Shown in pieces: positions 1 through 9,345 of a stretch of DNA of 64,000 nt (positions are counted from its first letter, which is position 1; each line of letters opens with the position of its first letter). A model generated the notes under the pieces. The model saw nothing but the letters and a program-made list of their open reading frames with translations, had not been told where the DNA came from and searched no databases. This DNA comes from Sphingobacterium prati (GTDB taxonomy: Bacteria > Bacteroidota > Bacteroidia > Sphingobacteriales > Sphingobacteriaceae), in the NCBI RefSeq assembly GCF_013167215.1, contig NZ_JABJWY010000006.1:1-64000 (forward strand), written 5' to 3'. The position numbers were made by a program, and so were the translations under genes.

Positions 1-10
1 GTACCTGCGT

Positions 11-304
11 CGCCCCTCCTTCGGGAGTGCTTCGGCTGCTTTTCGGCTGTTCTTCGGGACGTTCCCGAAGCGCAGTCGAAGCGGACTCGAAGCGTTGCCG
101 AACATGTCCCGAACAAGCCCCGAAGAGGTCCCGAAGCGTTGCCGAAGAGCACTCGAAGGGAAGCCGAAAGACCACCTTCTTCTGACAATTTTCGAATCAA
201 CTTCGCCCCAACTTCTGCCTTTCATGCAGTGGGCCGTCAGTCTTCCTCGAATTTTCCTTTGATTTTTCCCGAGGGTGACCCGAAGCCCTCCCGAAGAAAT
301 TTCG
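11..304. repeat. 11-bp phased CCGAA/TTCGG repeat array
   Basis: A CG dinucleotide recurs at exactly 11-base spacing at 11, 22, 33, 44, 55, 66, 77, 88, 99, 110, 121, 132, 143, 154 and 165. From 22 to 55 it sits in TTCGG; from 66 to 165 it sits in CGAA (ten copies in a row), so the orientation flips near base 60. After a phase jump the spacing resumes at 193, 204, 248, 270, 281, 292 and 303, with some positions lost. The bases between the cores vary, so this is a phased motif and not a simple tandem repeat. The array may continue left of the window. Function unknown. Confidence 0.85.
52..70. repeat. Hairpin at the repeat orientation switch
   Basis: CTTCGGGA (52-59) and TCCCGAAG (63-70) are perfect 8-bp inverted arms around a 3-base loop. 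They lie where the 11-bp repeat changes from TTCGG to CCGAA orientation, so each half of the array is roughly the mirror image of the other around this point. Confidence 0.7.
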
Positions 305-380
305 AGCAGCGCTGGGAGAAAAGTAGAAGTTGGTCAGGAGTTGGTAGGTACTTAAATCGTCTATTCCTCGGTACGAAAGG

Positions 381-460
381 TACTGTTAATTCACCGTTAA
401 GCTACCGGGAATGTACTAAAGAGCTACTGGAGATATACTAAAGAGGTACTAAACAGGTAC
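381..460. repeat. 11-bp phased TAC repeat array
   Basis: TAC recurs at 381, 403, 414, 425, 436, 447 and 458, with CAC at 392 filling the one gap, giving eight consecutive 11-base steps. The motif differs from the CCGAA array just upstream but the period is the same, so both look like one kind of structure with changing cores. No protein-coding signal is credible here. Confidence 0.75.
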
Positions 461-1156
461 GAGCTGTCAGTAGCTATCTGGCGGATCTGGGGTGTAAACT
501 CTGTAATGTATTAGAAAAATGTGCAAAAGGGGCGAAAACCAATTTGACAATTGGAGCAAGTGAATACTCTTTGAATTAAAAGATTTTAAGTTGTGTGTGC
601 ATTTAGTAGGTGTGATGTTGGGTGTTTTGTCGTTTAAAAGAAATTAGGTGCTCAAAAGCCTTTAAAATCCTTTATTTCTCTATGCTGTTATAAAAACACC
701 TGTCGCTTGTTTTTGACATGCGTGTTTTGGATGCCGACTCCCATGGATAAGGGTTGAGTGGGTTACTTTTGGTACAATCGAACAGCTGGGGGAGTTGGCT
801 GTTATCCGTACCAGGGAGGGCTGCGCATCCAAAGAGCACAGCTGAACGACAGTAAAGCAAGTGTGCTGCTGCATGAAGAGAAAGGGATGATCAGCTTTTG
901 CCCGGAGGATAAACGCGATAGAGTGGCAATGTGGCTATTAGATGGTAAAGACAGCAGTAAAGTAAGATAGGGGAAATGGTTACTAGACAAGGTAATCGCC
1001 AAGCTTCGGTCGTCAAAATCATCTACGTTTAGTTTTGAAATTTAGTTTAGCCATCAACGATGTTACTTTAATAAGATTTTTTTTTTAAAATAACATACTG
1101 TTTTTCAGTTATTTATATTTATTTGTGAATTAATTGTTATCACAAAGTTATGCATG
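461..1156. other. Non-coding stretch with a possible decayed ORF
   Basis: No convincing gene is seen. A 70-codon frame on the plus strand (758-970) starts with GTG directly after a stop and has a plausible, fairly hydrophilic C-terminal half (about residues 22-70) but no recognisable family, no ribosome binding site and an implausible N-terminus. It could be the tail of a lost gene. The rest is AT-rich and unassigned. Confidence 0.3.
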
Positions 1157-1158
1157 CA

Positions 1159-1188
1159 TTGTAAAAGTTGAAAAATGTTATAATTTTG
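1159..1188 (+). promoter_or_regulatory. Bacteroidota-type promoter of first susC
   Basis: TTG (1159-1161), 19 bases, then TAATTTTG (1181-1188) fit the Bacteroidota sigma-ABfr pattern TTTG-N19-21-TAnnTTTG. The same elements with the same spacing lie before the second susC (5979-6008). The predicted transcript would have a leader of about 130 bases before the ATG at 1327. Confidence 0.65.
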
Positions 1189-1326
1189 TATTTAACATTT
1201 TTTAACAAACGGAAACAATCTGGTGGAAAAGATGTTACTAACTATAATACACATAAATTATTAGAAAATATATTACTAACCATAGTACTTTTTCGAAAAA
1301 TAAACATTTTTAATAAACATAAACAT

Positions 1327-4300
1327 ATGAAACACAAATTACTCAGTTTTTTCGTGGGTAGTATGATCCTGACTTCTGTCGCGTTCGCGCAGGAAAAGAA
1401 GGTAAGCGGTCGTGTTACTGGAGCTGATGGAAAACCATTAGCAGGTGTGACGATAGCTGTACAAGGATCTAACGTCGCCACGCAAACAGATGCGAATGGT
1501 AACTACTCGTTATCTGTTCCAACAGGTAAAGTTATTGTCTTTCGATCTGTTGGATTTGCTGACAAAACCTTAATCGTAAGAGAGGGACAGTCAGCTTTTA
1601 ATGTAACATTAGACAATTCTGACAATGCATTGGAAGAAGTTGTTGTTACAGCTTTGGGTATTTCTAAAAGTTCAAGAGGAATTGGTTATTCAACTTCTAA
1701 AGTTAGCGGAGATGATTTAGTTAAATCTGGGGAAGCAAACATTATTCAAGGCTTGGCTGCTAAAGCTTCTGGTGTTCAGATTACGTCGTCTGCCGGCACT
1801 CCTGGGGCTTCTTCAAAAATAGTGCTACGCGGGGCTGCTACATTTTCGGGAGATAATCAGCCCCTAATTGTCGTTGATGGCGTGCCGATTGATAACGACA
1901 TGAACTTTGTCAAAGCAGGTGATGATCCATATAATCAAAATTTGGCTGGTGTTCAATTAGGTAATAGAGCTTTAGATATCAATCCAGACGACATCGAGAC
2001 TGTTACTATTTTGAAAGGACCAGCGGCAGCAGCTTTATATGGTCAGGCAGCAGGTAACGGAGCTATAATTTATACGACAAAGAAAGGTAAGTTAGGAAGC
2101 GGTTTAGGTGTAACATTTTCTTCTGGATTTGAATTGCAGAAAGTCAATAAGTTACCTGAGTTTCAAAATCAATATGGACAGGGGACTGGCGGAACCTTTA
2201 GTTCAAGCACAGCGGATAGTTGGGGTGAAAATTTAGCAAAAGTAGGAAAACCTACCTACAATAACGTAGAGGATTTCTTTCAAAACGGAAGTGTATTTAC
2301 AAATAATTTAGCTATAACTTCTGGTGGTGATAAAACTACTATGCGTTTCTCCGTTGGATCTACTAATAATAAGGGGATTATTCCCAATTCAAACTTCAAT
2401 AGATATACATCACGTTTGAGCTCAGAGACAAAGCTGAATGATAATATAACCGTTGGAGGTAATTTTAGTCTTACAAACTCTAATACTCGTGCTGCACAAA
2501 ACGGTAGTAATTTGGCCGGTGTTATGCTTTCATTGCTGCGTTCTCCTGTTGATTTTAATTTAGCAGATTACAAAAATGAGGATGGCTCTCAAAAACAGTA
2601 TTTCGCTTCTTACGACAATCCTTACTGGTCAACTGAGAATAATCCGTATAAAGAAGAGAATACGCGTTTTTTAGGGAACGTGTATACTGATATTAAGTTG
2701 AATGATATATTTTCATTATCATGGAAGACAGGCTTGGATACGTATTCAACAAATGGTACTCAAGTATATGCTATAGGATCTATTGGAGACGATAATAGCT
2801 CAGGATTAGGGGAGATAAAAAGATCTAATGTTAATTATAAGAATGTATACAGTGATTTGTTACTGAAATTCAAACATAGTATTTCTGAGGATTTCTCAGT
2901 AAGTGGTTTGTTGGGTGGTAATTTTAATTATACACAAGCTTTAACAAATTTTGCAAGAGGACGCGAATTGAGTATGCCCGGATACTATAATTTTGCATCC
3001 GCTAAGGACCTTTATGCAAGTAATTCAGAATCGTATAGAAATAGTAGAGCAATCTTTCTAGACGCAACATTCGACTATAGAAGTATTTTGTTCTTAACTT
3101 TGACTGGTAGGAACGAATGGTCTACTACTTTTGGTAGAGATTCAAAAGGTTTCTTTTATCCTAAAGCAGATATTTCTTACATTTTCTCGGATCTATTTAA
3201 GGAATCCCCTGTGGTATCTTTCGGTAAGGTTCGTCTAGCATATTCCAATGTGGGTATATCACCAAGTGTTTATTCAGACAGAGCCTATTATACTGTACCT
3301 ACTATCGCTGATGGTATGACTAATGGATTTTCCTTTCCTTATTTAGGTCAAACTGGATTTGCAATAAGTTCTGTAGCGGTTGCGGAATCGTTTAAACCCG
3401 AGAGAAATGTTGGTTACGAAGCTGGTCTTGAGATGAAATTTTTACAAAATAGGCTTGGATTCGATTTCACATATTATCAACAAAAATCTTCTGATCTACT
3501 ACTTTCTCAGCCTATTGACCCAACTACTGGTTATGCCAATTATTATAATAATATTGGGAAAATCAAAAACACTGGTATAGAGGTATCGTTGAATGGTCAC
3601 ATTGTGAAATCTGAAGCTTTTAATTGGAATGCAACATTAAATTGGTCGAAAAATGATAATGAGGTATCTGAACTTGCAGAAGGGGTTGAAAAATTGTCTA
3701 TTGGCTCCGCATTTTCTTCACCACAATCCTATGCAATAGTTGGTCAACCGTTTGGTGTTATTTATGCGCAAAAGTTCCAAAGAAATGATCAAGGTCAAGT
3801 ATTAATTGATCCGAACAGCGGTTTGCCGCTTTATGAAGCTGAATTGGGCAGTGTTGGAAGTACAATTCCAAAATGGTTGATGAATTTTAATAATGAGTTC
3901 TCTTATAAAAACCTATCTTTTTCCTTCTTATGGGATTTTAGAAAAGGAGGCAAGATTTGGGGAGGGACAAATGCTAATTTGATAAACAGAGGCAAAGCTG
4001 GAATCACTGCTGATCGCGAACGCAATTACGTTATTGACGGTGTATATGCTAACGGTGCAAATGCTGGACAACAGAATACCACTGAAATTCCTGCCACAAC
4101 CTATTTTAGAAATTATTTAGGTAATAGTTCGTCGGAAATAGCCATTCAAGATGGGTCTTGGGCGAGATTGAGATCAGTTGATTTAAGTTACAGGTTTAAC
4201 AAAGTTTCAAAAGCTATTCAATACGTACAAGTTGGAATAAATTTGAGAAATCCAATTTTGATTACAAAATACAAGGGTATTGATCCAGAAACTAGCTTGA

Positions 4301-4389
4301 CAGGATCTAATCAAAATTTTGCAGGTTATGATTTCTTTAATAACCCAGGAACGAAGTCCTATTCATTTAATTTGCGTGTTGGTTTTTAA
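1327..4389 (+). CDS. SusC/RagA-type TonB-dependent outer membrane transporter
   Basis: Outer membrane receptor that, with a SusD-type lipoprotein, captures and imports a bulky nutrient using TonB energy. I start it at ATG 1327 (1020 residues) because this gives a clean signal peptide (cleavage after AFA, residue 21) identical in position to that of the second SusC; an in-frame TTG at 1168 falls inside the promoter. Order: signal peptide 1-21, carboxypeptidase-regulatory-like domain about 25-105, TonB plug about 115-225 (plug region ends with a SusC-like LKGPAAAALYG), then a beta-barrel ending in phenylalanine. The partner susD follows after 10 bases. The substrate cannot be read from the sequence, and no glycosidase, peptidase or regulator is adjacent. 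Confidence 0.93.
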   Translation: MKHKLLSFFVGSMILTSVAFAQEKKVSGRVTGADGKPLAGVTIAVQGSNVATQTDANGNYSLSVPTGKVIVFRSVGFADKTLIVREGQSAFNVTLDNSDNALEEVVVTALGISKSSRGIGYSTSKVSGDDLVKSGEANIIQGLAAKASGVQITSSAGTPGASSKIVLRGAATFSGDNQPLIVVDGVPIDNDMNFVKAGDDPYNQNLAGVQLGNRALDINPDDIETVTILKGPAAAALYGQAAGNGAIIYTTKKGKLGSGLGVTFSSGFELQKVNKLPEFQNQYGQGTGGTFSSSTADSWGENLAKVGKPTYNNVEDFFQNGSVFTNNLAITSGGDKTTMRFSVGSTNNKGIIPNSNFNRYTSRLSSETKLNDNITVGGNFSLTNSNTRAAQNGSNLAGVMLSLLRSPVDFNLADYKNEDGSQKQYFASYDNPYWSTENNPYKEENTRFLGNVYTDIKLNDIFSLSWKTGLDTYSTNGTQVYAIGSIGDDNSSGLGEIKRSNVNYKNVYSDLLLKFKHSISEDFSVSGLLGGNFNYTQALTNFARGRELSMPGYYNFASAKDLYASNSESYRNSRAIFLDATFDYRSILFLTLTGRNEWSTTFGRDSKGFFYPKADISYIFSDLFKESPVVSFGKVRLAYSNVGISPSVYSDRAYYTVPTIADGMTNGFSFPYLGQTGFAISSVAVAESFKPERNVGYEAGLEMKFLQNRLGFDFTYYQQKSSDLLLSQPIDPTTGYANYYNNIGKIKNTGIEVSLNGHIVKSEAFNWNATLNWSKNDNEVSELAEGVEKLSIGSAFSSPQSYAIVGQPFGVIYAQKFQRNDQGQVLIDPNSGLPLYEAELGSVGSTIPKWLMNFNNEFSYKNLSFSFLWDFRKGGKIWGGTNANLINRGKAGITADRERNYVIDGVYANGANAGQQNTTEIPATTYFRNYLGNSSSEIAIQDGSWARLRSVDLSYRFNKVSKAIQYVQVGINLRNPILITKYKGIDPETSLTGSNQNFAGYDFFNNPGTKSYSFNLRVGF

Positions 4390-4399
4390 TCTATTAAAA

Positions 4400-5761
4400 A
4401 TGAAGAAGAAAATAAATTTAATATATGCTTTATGTTTAACGGTAATAGTTGGATGTAAAACAGGTGATGATTTGTATTTAAGCCCTAATGATCCTGCAGA
4501 GGCTTCTCTATCGACAATGCTTACTGCATTAGAAGTAAATACTTTTCAAAATGTTGAGGGCGAATTGGCACGTATGAGCAGTATTTTAGTTCAACACTCG
4601 GCGGGGTTAGGAGCTCAGTATGCGGATGTTCAAAATTACAGAATTACACAAGGTGATTTTGATAATATGTGGGAGGGATTATATACCGGGACTATGAATA
4701 ATGCTAAACTTATTATTGGTAAAGCAGGAACAGGAAGTCCGTATTATTCAGGAATTTCAAAAGTATTGATGGCTATTAATTTAGGTTTAGCTACTGATCT
4801 TTGGGGGGATGTGCCCTATTCTGAAGCATTTCGTTTAGATGAGGGTATAAGAACTCCCAAATTAGATAGCCAAGAAGATATTTATAAATCAATCGATGGT
4901 TTATTGGGAGATGCTATAAAGGATTTTTCCACTGCAGAATCTGCCAACTTATTCATCCCGGCTTCTGATGATCTAATTTTTGAAGGAGATGTTTCAAAAT
5001 GGATTAAGGCATCTTATACATTAAGAGCGAGATATTTGAACCGTATTGCTGGAAAATCTACTGGATTAGATGCAACAATTTTAGATTATCTATCCAAAGG
5101 TATTACCACAAATGCGGGAAATCTTGAAGCTATTCATTCCGCAAGTGGCGGTGCTCAAAACCAGTGGGGAGCTTTTCAGAACGGTAGAGCCGGTTATTTG
5201 GGAGCAAATAAAGTTTTTGTTGATCGTCTAAATGCTAAAAACGACCCAAGGTTGAAGTTTTTCTTGTCTCCTAACAAAGCAGGTCAATATATAGGAGCTG
5301 ATATAAACGCGACATCGATCTCTCCTGAAGTTGCAATAGTTGGGCCATTTTTTGCTGTTGGTAAGAATTATCCTATAATAACCTATTACGAAGCGAAATT
5401 TATTGAGGCTGAGGTTAAAAATAGGCAGGGCAGTAATGCATCTTCAGTTTTAAATGATGCTATTAAGGCAAATGTAGCTTATGTAACTGGAACAGATAAC
5501 GGTTCAAGTGTTGCGACATATACAACAGCTTCTAAAACTGATATCTTAACTGAAAAGTGGGTAGCGATGTATAATCAGTCAATCGAATCATATAATGATT
5601 ACAGAAGGACCGGGATACCTGTTTTAACTCCTAGACCACAAAGCGCTGGTGCAGAGTTGTCTTATACTCCAAAAAGGTTTCCATTTCCACAAACTACTAC
5701 TCTCTATAATCCAAACGCTAAAAACATTCCAATGGATGTTCCAGTTTGGTGGGGTATGTAA
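4400..5761 (+). CDS. SusD/RagB-family surface lipoprotein (SusD-like_2 type)
   Basis: Substrate-binding lid of the SusC transporter encoded just upstream. Start ATG 4400 gives 453 residues and a lipoprotein signal peptide with lipobox VGC at residue 19; longer in-frame starts would run inside susC. The helical TPR-like architecture and the C-terminal pattern (W..MYNQSIESYNDYRRTGIP) fit the shorter SusD-like_2 subfamily rather than classic starch SusD. The gene ends at a strong terminator (5794-5830), so susC-susD here is a two-gene unit. Ligand unknown. Confidence 0.88.
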   Translation: MKKKINLIYALCLTVIVGCKTGDDLYLSPNDPAEASLSTMLTALEVNTFQNVEGELARMSSILVQHSAGLGAQYADVQNYRITQGDFDNMWEGLYTGTMNNAKLIIGKAGTGSPYYSGISKVLMAINLGLATDLWGDVPYSEAFRLDEGIRTPKLDSQEDIYKSIDGLLGDAIKDFSTAESANLFIPASDDLIFEGDVSKWIKASYTLRARYLNRIAGKSTGLDATILDYLSKGITTNAGNLEAIHSASGGAQNQWGAFQNGRAGYLGANKVFVDRLNAKNDPRLKFFLSPNKAGQYIGADINATSISPEVAIVGPFFAVGKNYPIITYYEAKFIEAEVKNRQGSNASSVLNDAIKANVAYVTGTDNGSSVATYTTASKTDILTEKWVAMYNQSIESYNDYRRTGIPVLTPRPQSAGAELSYTPKRFPFPQTTTLYNPNAKNIPMDVPVWWGM

Positions 5762-5793
5762 GAGTATAAAATTATTAACTTTATAAAAACTCT

Positions 5794-5830
5794 AAGGGCT
5801 GTATCAAAAAAGTGATACAGCCCTTTTATA
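5794..5830 (+). terminator. Rho-independent terminator after first susCD
   Basis: A 13-bp perfect stem (5794-5806 with 5813-5825) closes a 6-base loop and is followed by a T-rich run. The stem contains GGCTGTATCA, the same core as one end of the inverted-repeat element at 57856-57951. Confidence 0.85.
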
Positions 5831-5978
5831 TTTATGTTTTATTCTATTTCAATAAATTAAGTGTGTTTTCTTTACAGTTATTTTCTTTTTTTACGAATTT
5901 TAAAGAAAATAATTTACTGATTACTAGATGTTTGTTATTTTTTCTTTAGCTTAATGTTATGACAAAATTATGTATGCA

Positions 5979-6008
5979 TTGCAAATGTTAAAAAAAGTTA
6001 TAATTTTG
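5979..6008 (+). promoter_or_regulatory. Promoter of second susC, copy of the first
   Basis: TTG (5979-5981), 19 bases, TAATTTTG (6001-6008). The block 5997-6028 is nearly identical to 1177-1209, and similarity returns in the last about 60 bases before the ATG. The middle of the leader differs; here it has a GC-rich patch (about 6027-6040). This indicates duplication of the promoter and leader along with the 5' end of susC. Confidence 0.65.
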
Positions 6009-6151
6009 TATTTAACATTTTTTAACAAGCGGGCTCCGCCACTTAGGGAAGATGGCCAACTAACTAGCACATATATTGGAAAGTTTTAATAAATACTAAC
6101 CAGATTATTTTATAGAAGAATAAACATACTTATTTAAATAAACGTAAACAT

Positions 6152-9100
6152 ATGAAACACAAATTACTCAGTTTTTTATTGGGTGGTGCTATTTTAACTT
6201 CAGTAGCATTTGCCCAAGAAAAAAAGATTAGTGGACGTGTAACAGGTGCCCAAGGTGAAGGATTACCAGGTGTAACTGTTGTTGTTCAAGGCACTAATCA
6301 GGCTACTCAAACCGATACTAATGGTAATTATTCAATCAGTGTTCCTGTAGGTAAAACTTTGGTTTTTAAGTCTGTAGGTTTTTCGGATAAGACTATTATT
6401 GTTAGCTCTTCCTCTGTACTTTATAATGTTTCTTTACAAGATTCCAATAAAGAACTTGATGAAGTAATGGTTGTTGCATACGGAACGGCCAAAAAATCAT
6501 CGTTTACTGGTTCTGCTTCGACAGTTAAAAGCGATGTGATTGAAAATCGTTCAATTACAAATATCACAAAAGCGTTGGATGGTGCCGCACCAGGTGTAGT
6601 GTCCACCGCCGGATCTGGCCAACCAGGATCTAGTGCTGCTATTCGAGTGCGGGGTTTTGGATCAATAAATGCTTCTGCCGACCCTCTGTATGTTGTTGAT
6701 GGTATACCGTTTAATGGTGATCTTAACTCCATAAACCCTAATGACGTAGAAAGTCTTACGGTATTGAAAGATGCTGCTGCTTCTACACTTTATGGATCTA
6801 GAGCGGCAAATGGTGTAGTTGTTATCACAACAAAATCTGGTAAAAATACAGATGGAAAGATTGATGTTAACTTCAAAGCGAATATCGGTGTCAATTCTCG
6901 GGCTGTAAAACGATATGATGTAATGGATACCAAAGAATATTTGGAAACCGTTTTTCAAGCATATAAAAATCAAGATATTTTTGTAAATGGCTTATCTGAA
7001 ACTGCGGCTGCTGCTAGCGCAGTGAATAGGATGAAAGGTACTGTTGAAGGAATTTTTGGTATAAATGAGCAGTACAATCCATATAATGTTCCAGTGGATC
7101 AATTATTTGATTTAGGAACTGGTAAGCTTAATCCAAATGCGCAATTGAAATGGGATGACAATTGGCTGGATGAAGTGACTGCGAATAACCCTATTCGTCA
7201 AGAATATCAACTTGATTTCTCCGGTGGGTCGAGTAAATATAAGGCAATGGCTTCAATGAATGCTGTAAAGGATAAGGGATTATTGAAGAATACTAATTTC
7301 GATCGTTATTCTGGACGTGTCAACAATGAATTTACGCCGAAAGATTGGTTTAAAGCTTCTTTATCAGGAAATTTTGCGAAATCTAATTCGAGGTCATTAA
7401 ATGCAACAGGGACATCAACTTCCAATGTTTGGTATTCGTCGGAACAAATGGCGCCAATCTATCCGATATGGATCAGAGATAACAACGGTAATTTTGTAAA
7501 TGATGCTTTGGGTCAAAAGCAATTTGACTATGGTAAAAATAGGGCTTCTGGAGCACAACAAAATTTTAATTCAATTGCTACACTATATGATGATCGGTAT
7601 TATAATAATATTGATAATGTAGGTACGAGAGGTGGTGTCGAATTTAACACACGTGATGAAAAATATGGCGCTTGGCGCGGGTTTGCTTTTGCGGTTAATC
7701 TCGGTGCCGACTACCGCATGAACGAATATACTTATTATTATAATCCTGTTTTTGGTAATGCTGCTGCAACTGGAGGACGTTTGAACAAAGAATGGACAAA
7801 AACTTTCTCATATACATTTAACCAGTTGTTGACTTGGACTAGAGATTTTGGTAAGCATAATATTGATGTATTACTAGGTCATGAGGCATATAGTTATAAA
7901 TATAATTTATTAAATGCTCAAAAAACTGGCTTCCCTTTTAAAGGAATCTATGAGTTGGCGCCTGGTGCTACTATTGCCGAAGCAGATTCCTATGAAAACA
8001 ATGATAAGATTGAATCATATTTCTCTCGTGTACAATACAATTTTGATAATAAGTATTATTTATCTGGAAGTTTCCGTACGGATGGTTCTTCAAGATTTCA
8101 AAAAGATAATCGTTGGGGATCATTTTGGTCAGTCGGAGGAGCCTGGAAAATTTCTGAAGAAAGTTTCTTAAAAGATGTTTCCTGGGTGAACAGCTTAACA
8201 TTAAAATCAAGCTATGGAGGACAAGGGAACAATAATTTGTTGGACTCAGATTTAGACCCTATCTATTTTGCGTGGCAAGCGTTTTATGATTTAACGTGGA
8301 ATAACGCAAATAATAATGGTGGAGCCGTGACTTCGGTAGAAAATGCTAAAGTAAGTTGGGAAAAAAATCAAAGCTTTAATATCGGTGCTGATGGAAGATT
8401 TATTGACAACCGTCTATCAATAGGTTTTGACTGGTATACACGTAAGACAACAGATATGTTATTGAATCGTCCTATGGCCTTTTCTTTAGGTTTTGATGGT
8501 TTTAATTCTAATATAGGTGATCTGAAAAACTGGGGTTTTGATCTTTCTTTGGGCTATGATGTTATAAGAAATCAAGATTTAAAGTGGAATGTTTCAGTGA
8601 TGGGTTCCCGTGTCAAAAATAAGGTGCTGAAATTGACCGATGAAAGCAAGGAAATAATATCAAACTCGACAATCGTCAGAGAAGGTGAGACGATTAATTC
8701 ATTCTACATGGCTCGCAGTGCGGGAGTTGATCCAGCAACAGGTGATCAATTATATTGGGTATATGATAAGAAGGAAGATGAATTTGATCGTAGCAAGCAT
8801 TATGTATCTAATGATCGGACAAAAGCGGCTGCAAGCCGTGTTGTAACAGGTAGTAGAATTCCAAAAATTATGGGTTCACTATCCACATCATTGAATTATA
8901 AAAACTTTGATTTTTCTTTGATGACAACGTACTCTATCGGTGGTAAAATAAACGATGCTGTTGGGTATAATTATCTGAACCCCGCATATTTGGGAAATAA
9001 CTACTCTCGAGAAGTATTAGGAGCATGGCAAAAACCAGGAGATATTACAGATATACCTAGAATTCAAAAGGATATGGTATTACAATTAACTGATAGGACT

Positions 9101-9325
9101 TTAGTCGATGCCTCATATTTTGCAATAAAGAATGTATCGATTGGTTACTCGTTTGATATTAAAAAGGTTGGATTAAAATCAATTAGAATATTTGCACAAG
9201 CAGACAACTTAGCTGTATTCTCTGCTCGCCAAGGATTAAATCCGCAATATAATTTTACAGGAACTACAGATTATGTTTATTCTCCGAATAAAACAATTGC
9301 TGCAGGTGTAAATCTCAAATTCTAA
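6152..9325 (+). CDS. SusC/RagA-type TonB-dependent outer membrane transporter
   Basis: Second SusC-family receptor, 1057 residues. ATG 6152 sits in the same sequence context as the first susC start, and the first eight codons encode the same residues. Signal peptide cleaved after AFA (21), carboxypeptidase-regulatory-like domain about 24-105, TonB-box-like stretch near DEVMVVAYG, plug to about 230 (LKDAAASTLYGSRAANGVV is the SusC plug signature), then a barrel ending in LKF. The bodies of the two SusC proteins are clearly divergent even though their N-termini match, so they probably import different substrates. SusD partner and an extra lipoprotein follow at close spacing. Confidence 0.94.
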   Translation: MKHKLLSFLLGGAILTSVAFAQEKKISGRVTGAQGEGLPGVTVVVQGTNQATQTDTNGNYSISVPVGKTLVFKSVGFSDKTIIVSSSSVLYNVSLQDSNKELDEVMVVAYGTAKKSSFTGSASTVKSDVIENRSITNITKALDGAAPGVVSTAGSGQPGSSAAIRVRGFGSINASADPLYVVDGIPFNGDLNSINPNDVESLTVLKDAAASTLYGSRAANGVVVITTKSGKNTDGKIDVNFKANIGVNSRAVKRYDVMDTKEYLETVFQAYKNQDIFVNGLSETAAAASAVNRMKGTVEGIFGINEQYNPYNVPVDQLFDLGTGKLNPNAQLKWDDNWLDEVTANNPIRQEYQLDFSGGSSKYKAMASMNAVKDKGLLKNTNFDRYSGRVNNEFTPKDWFKASLSGNFAKSNSRSLNATGTSTSNVWYSSEQMAPIYPIWIRDNNGNFVNDALGQKQFDYGKNRASGAQQNFNSIATLYDDRYYNNIDNVGTRGGVEFNTRDEKYGAWRGFAFAVNLGADYRMNEYTYYYNPVFGNAAATGGRLNKEWTKTFSYTFNQLLTWTRDFGKHNIDVLLGHEAYSYKYNLLNAQKTGFPFKGIYELAPGATIAEADSYENNDKIESYFSRVQYNFDNKYYLSGSFRTDGSSRFQKDNRWGSFWSVGGAWKISEESFLKDVSWVNSLTLKSSYGGQGNNNLLDSDLDPIYFAWQAFYDLTWNNANNNGGAVTSVENAKVSWEKNQSFNIGADGRFIDNRLSIGFDWYTRKTTDMLLNRPMAFSLGFDGFNSNIGDLKNWGFDLSLGYDVIRNQDLKWNVSVMGSRVKNKVLKLTDESKEIISNSTIVREGETINSFYMARSAGVDPATGDQLYWVYDKKEDEFDRSKHYVSNDRTKAAASRVVTGSRIPKIMGSLSTSLNYKNFDFSLMTTYSIGGKINDAVGYNYLNPAYLGNNYSREVLGAWQKPGDITDIPRIQKDMVLQLTDRTLVDASYFAIKNVSIGYSFDIKKVGLKSIRIFAQADNLAVFSARQGLNPQYNFTGTTDYVYSPNKTIAAGVNLKF

Positions 9326-9345
9326 TTACTTAAATGCTTATTAAA

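Noticed and set aside
139..441. 100-codon open frame on the plus strand
   Set aside because: It lies across the 11-bp periodic arrays, whose 33-base multiple keeps frames open; the product is low-complexity Arg/Ser/Pro-rich and has no credible start.
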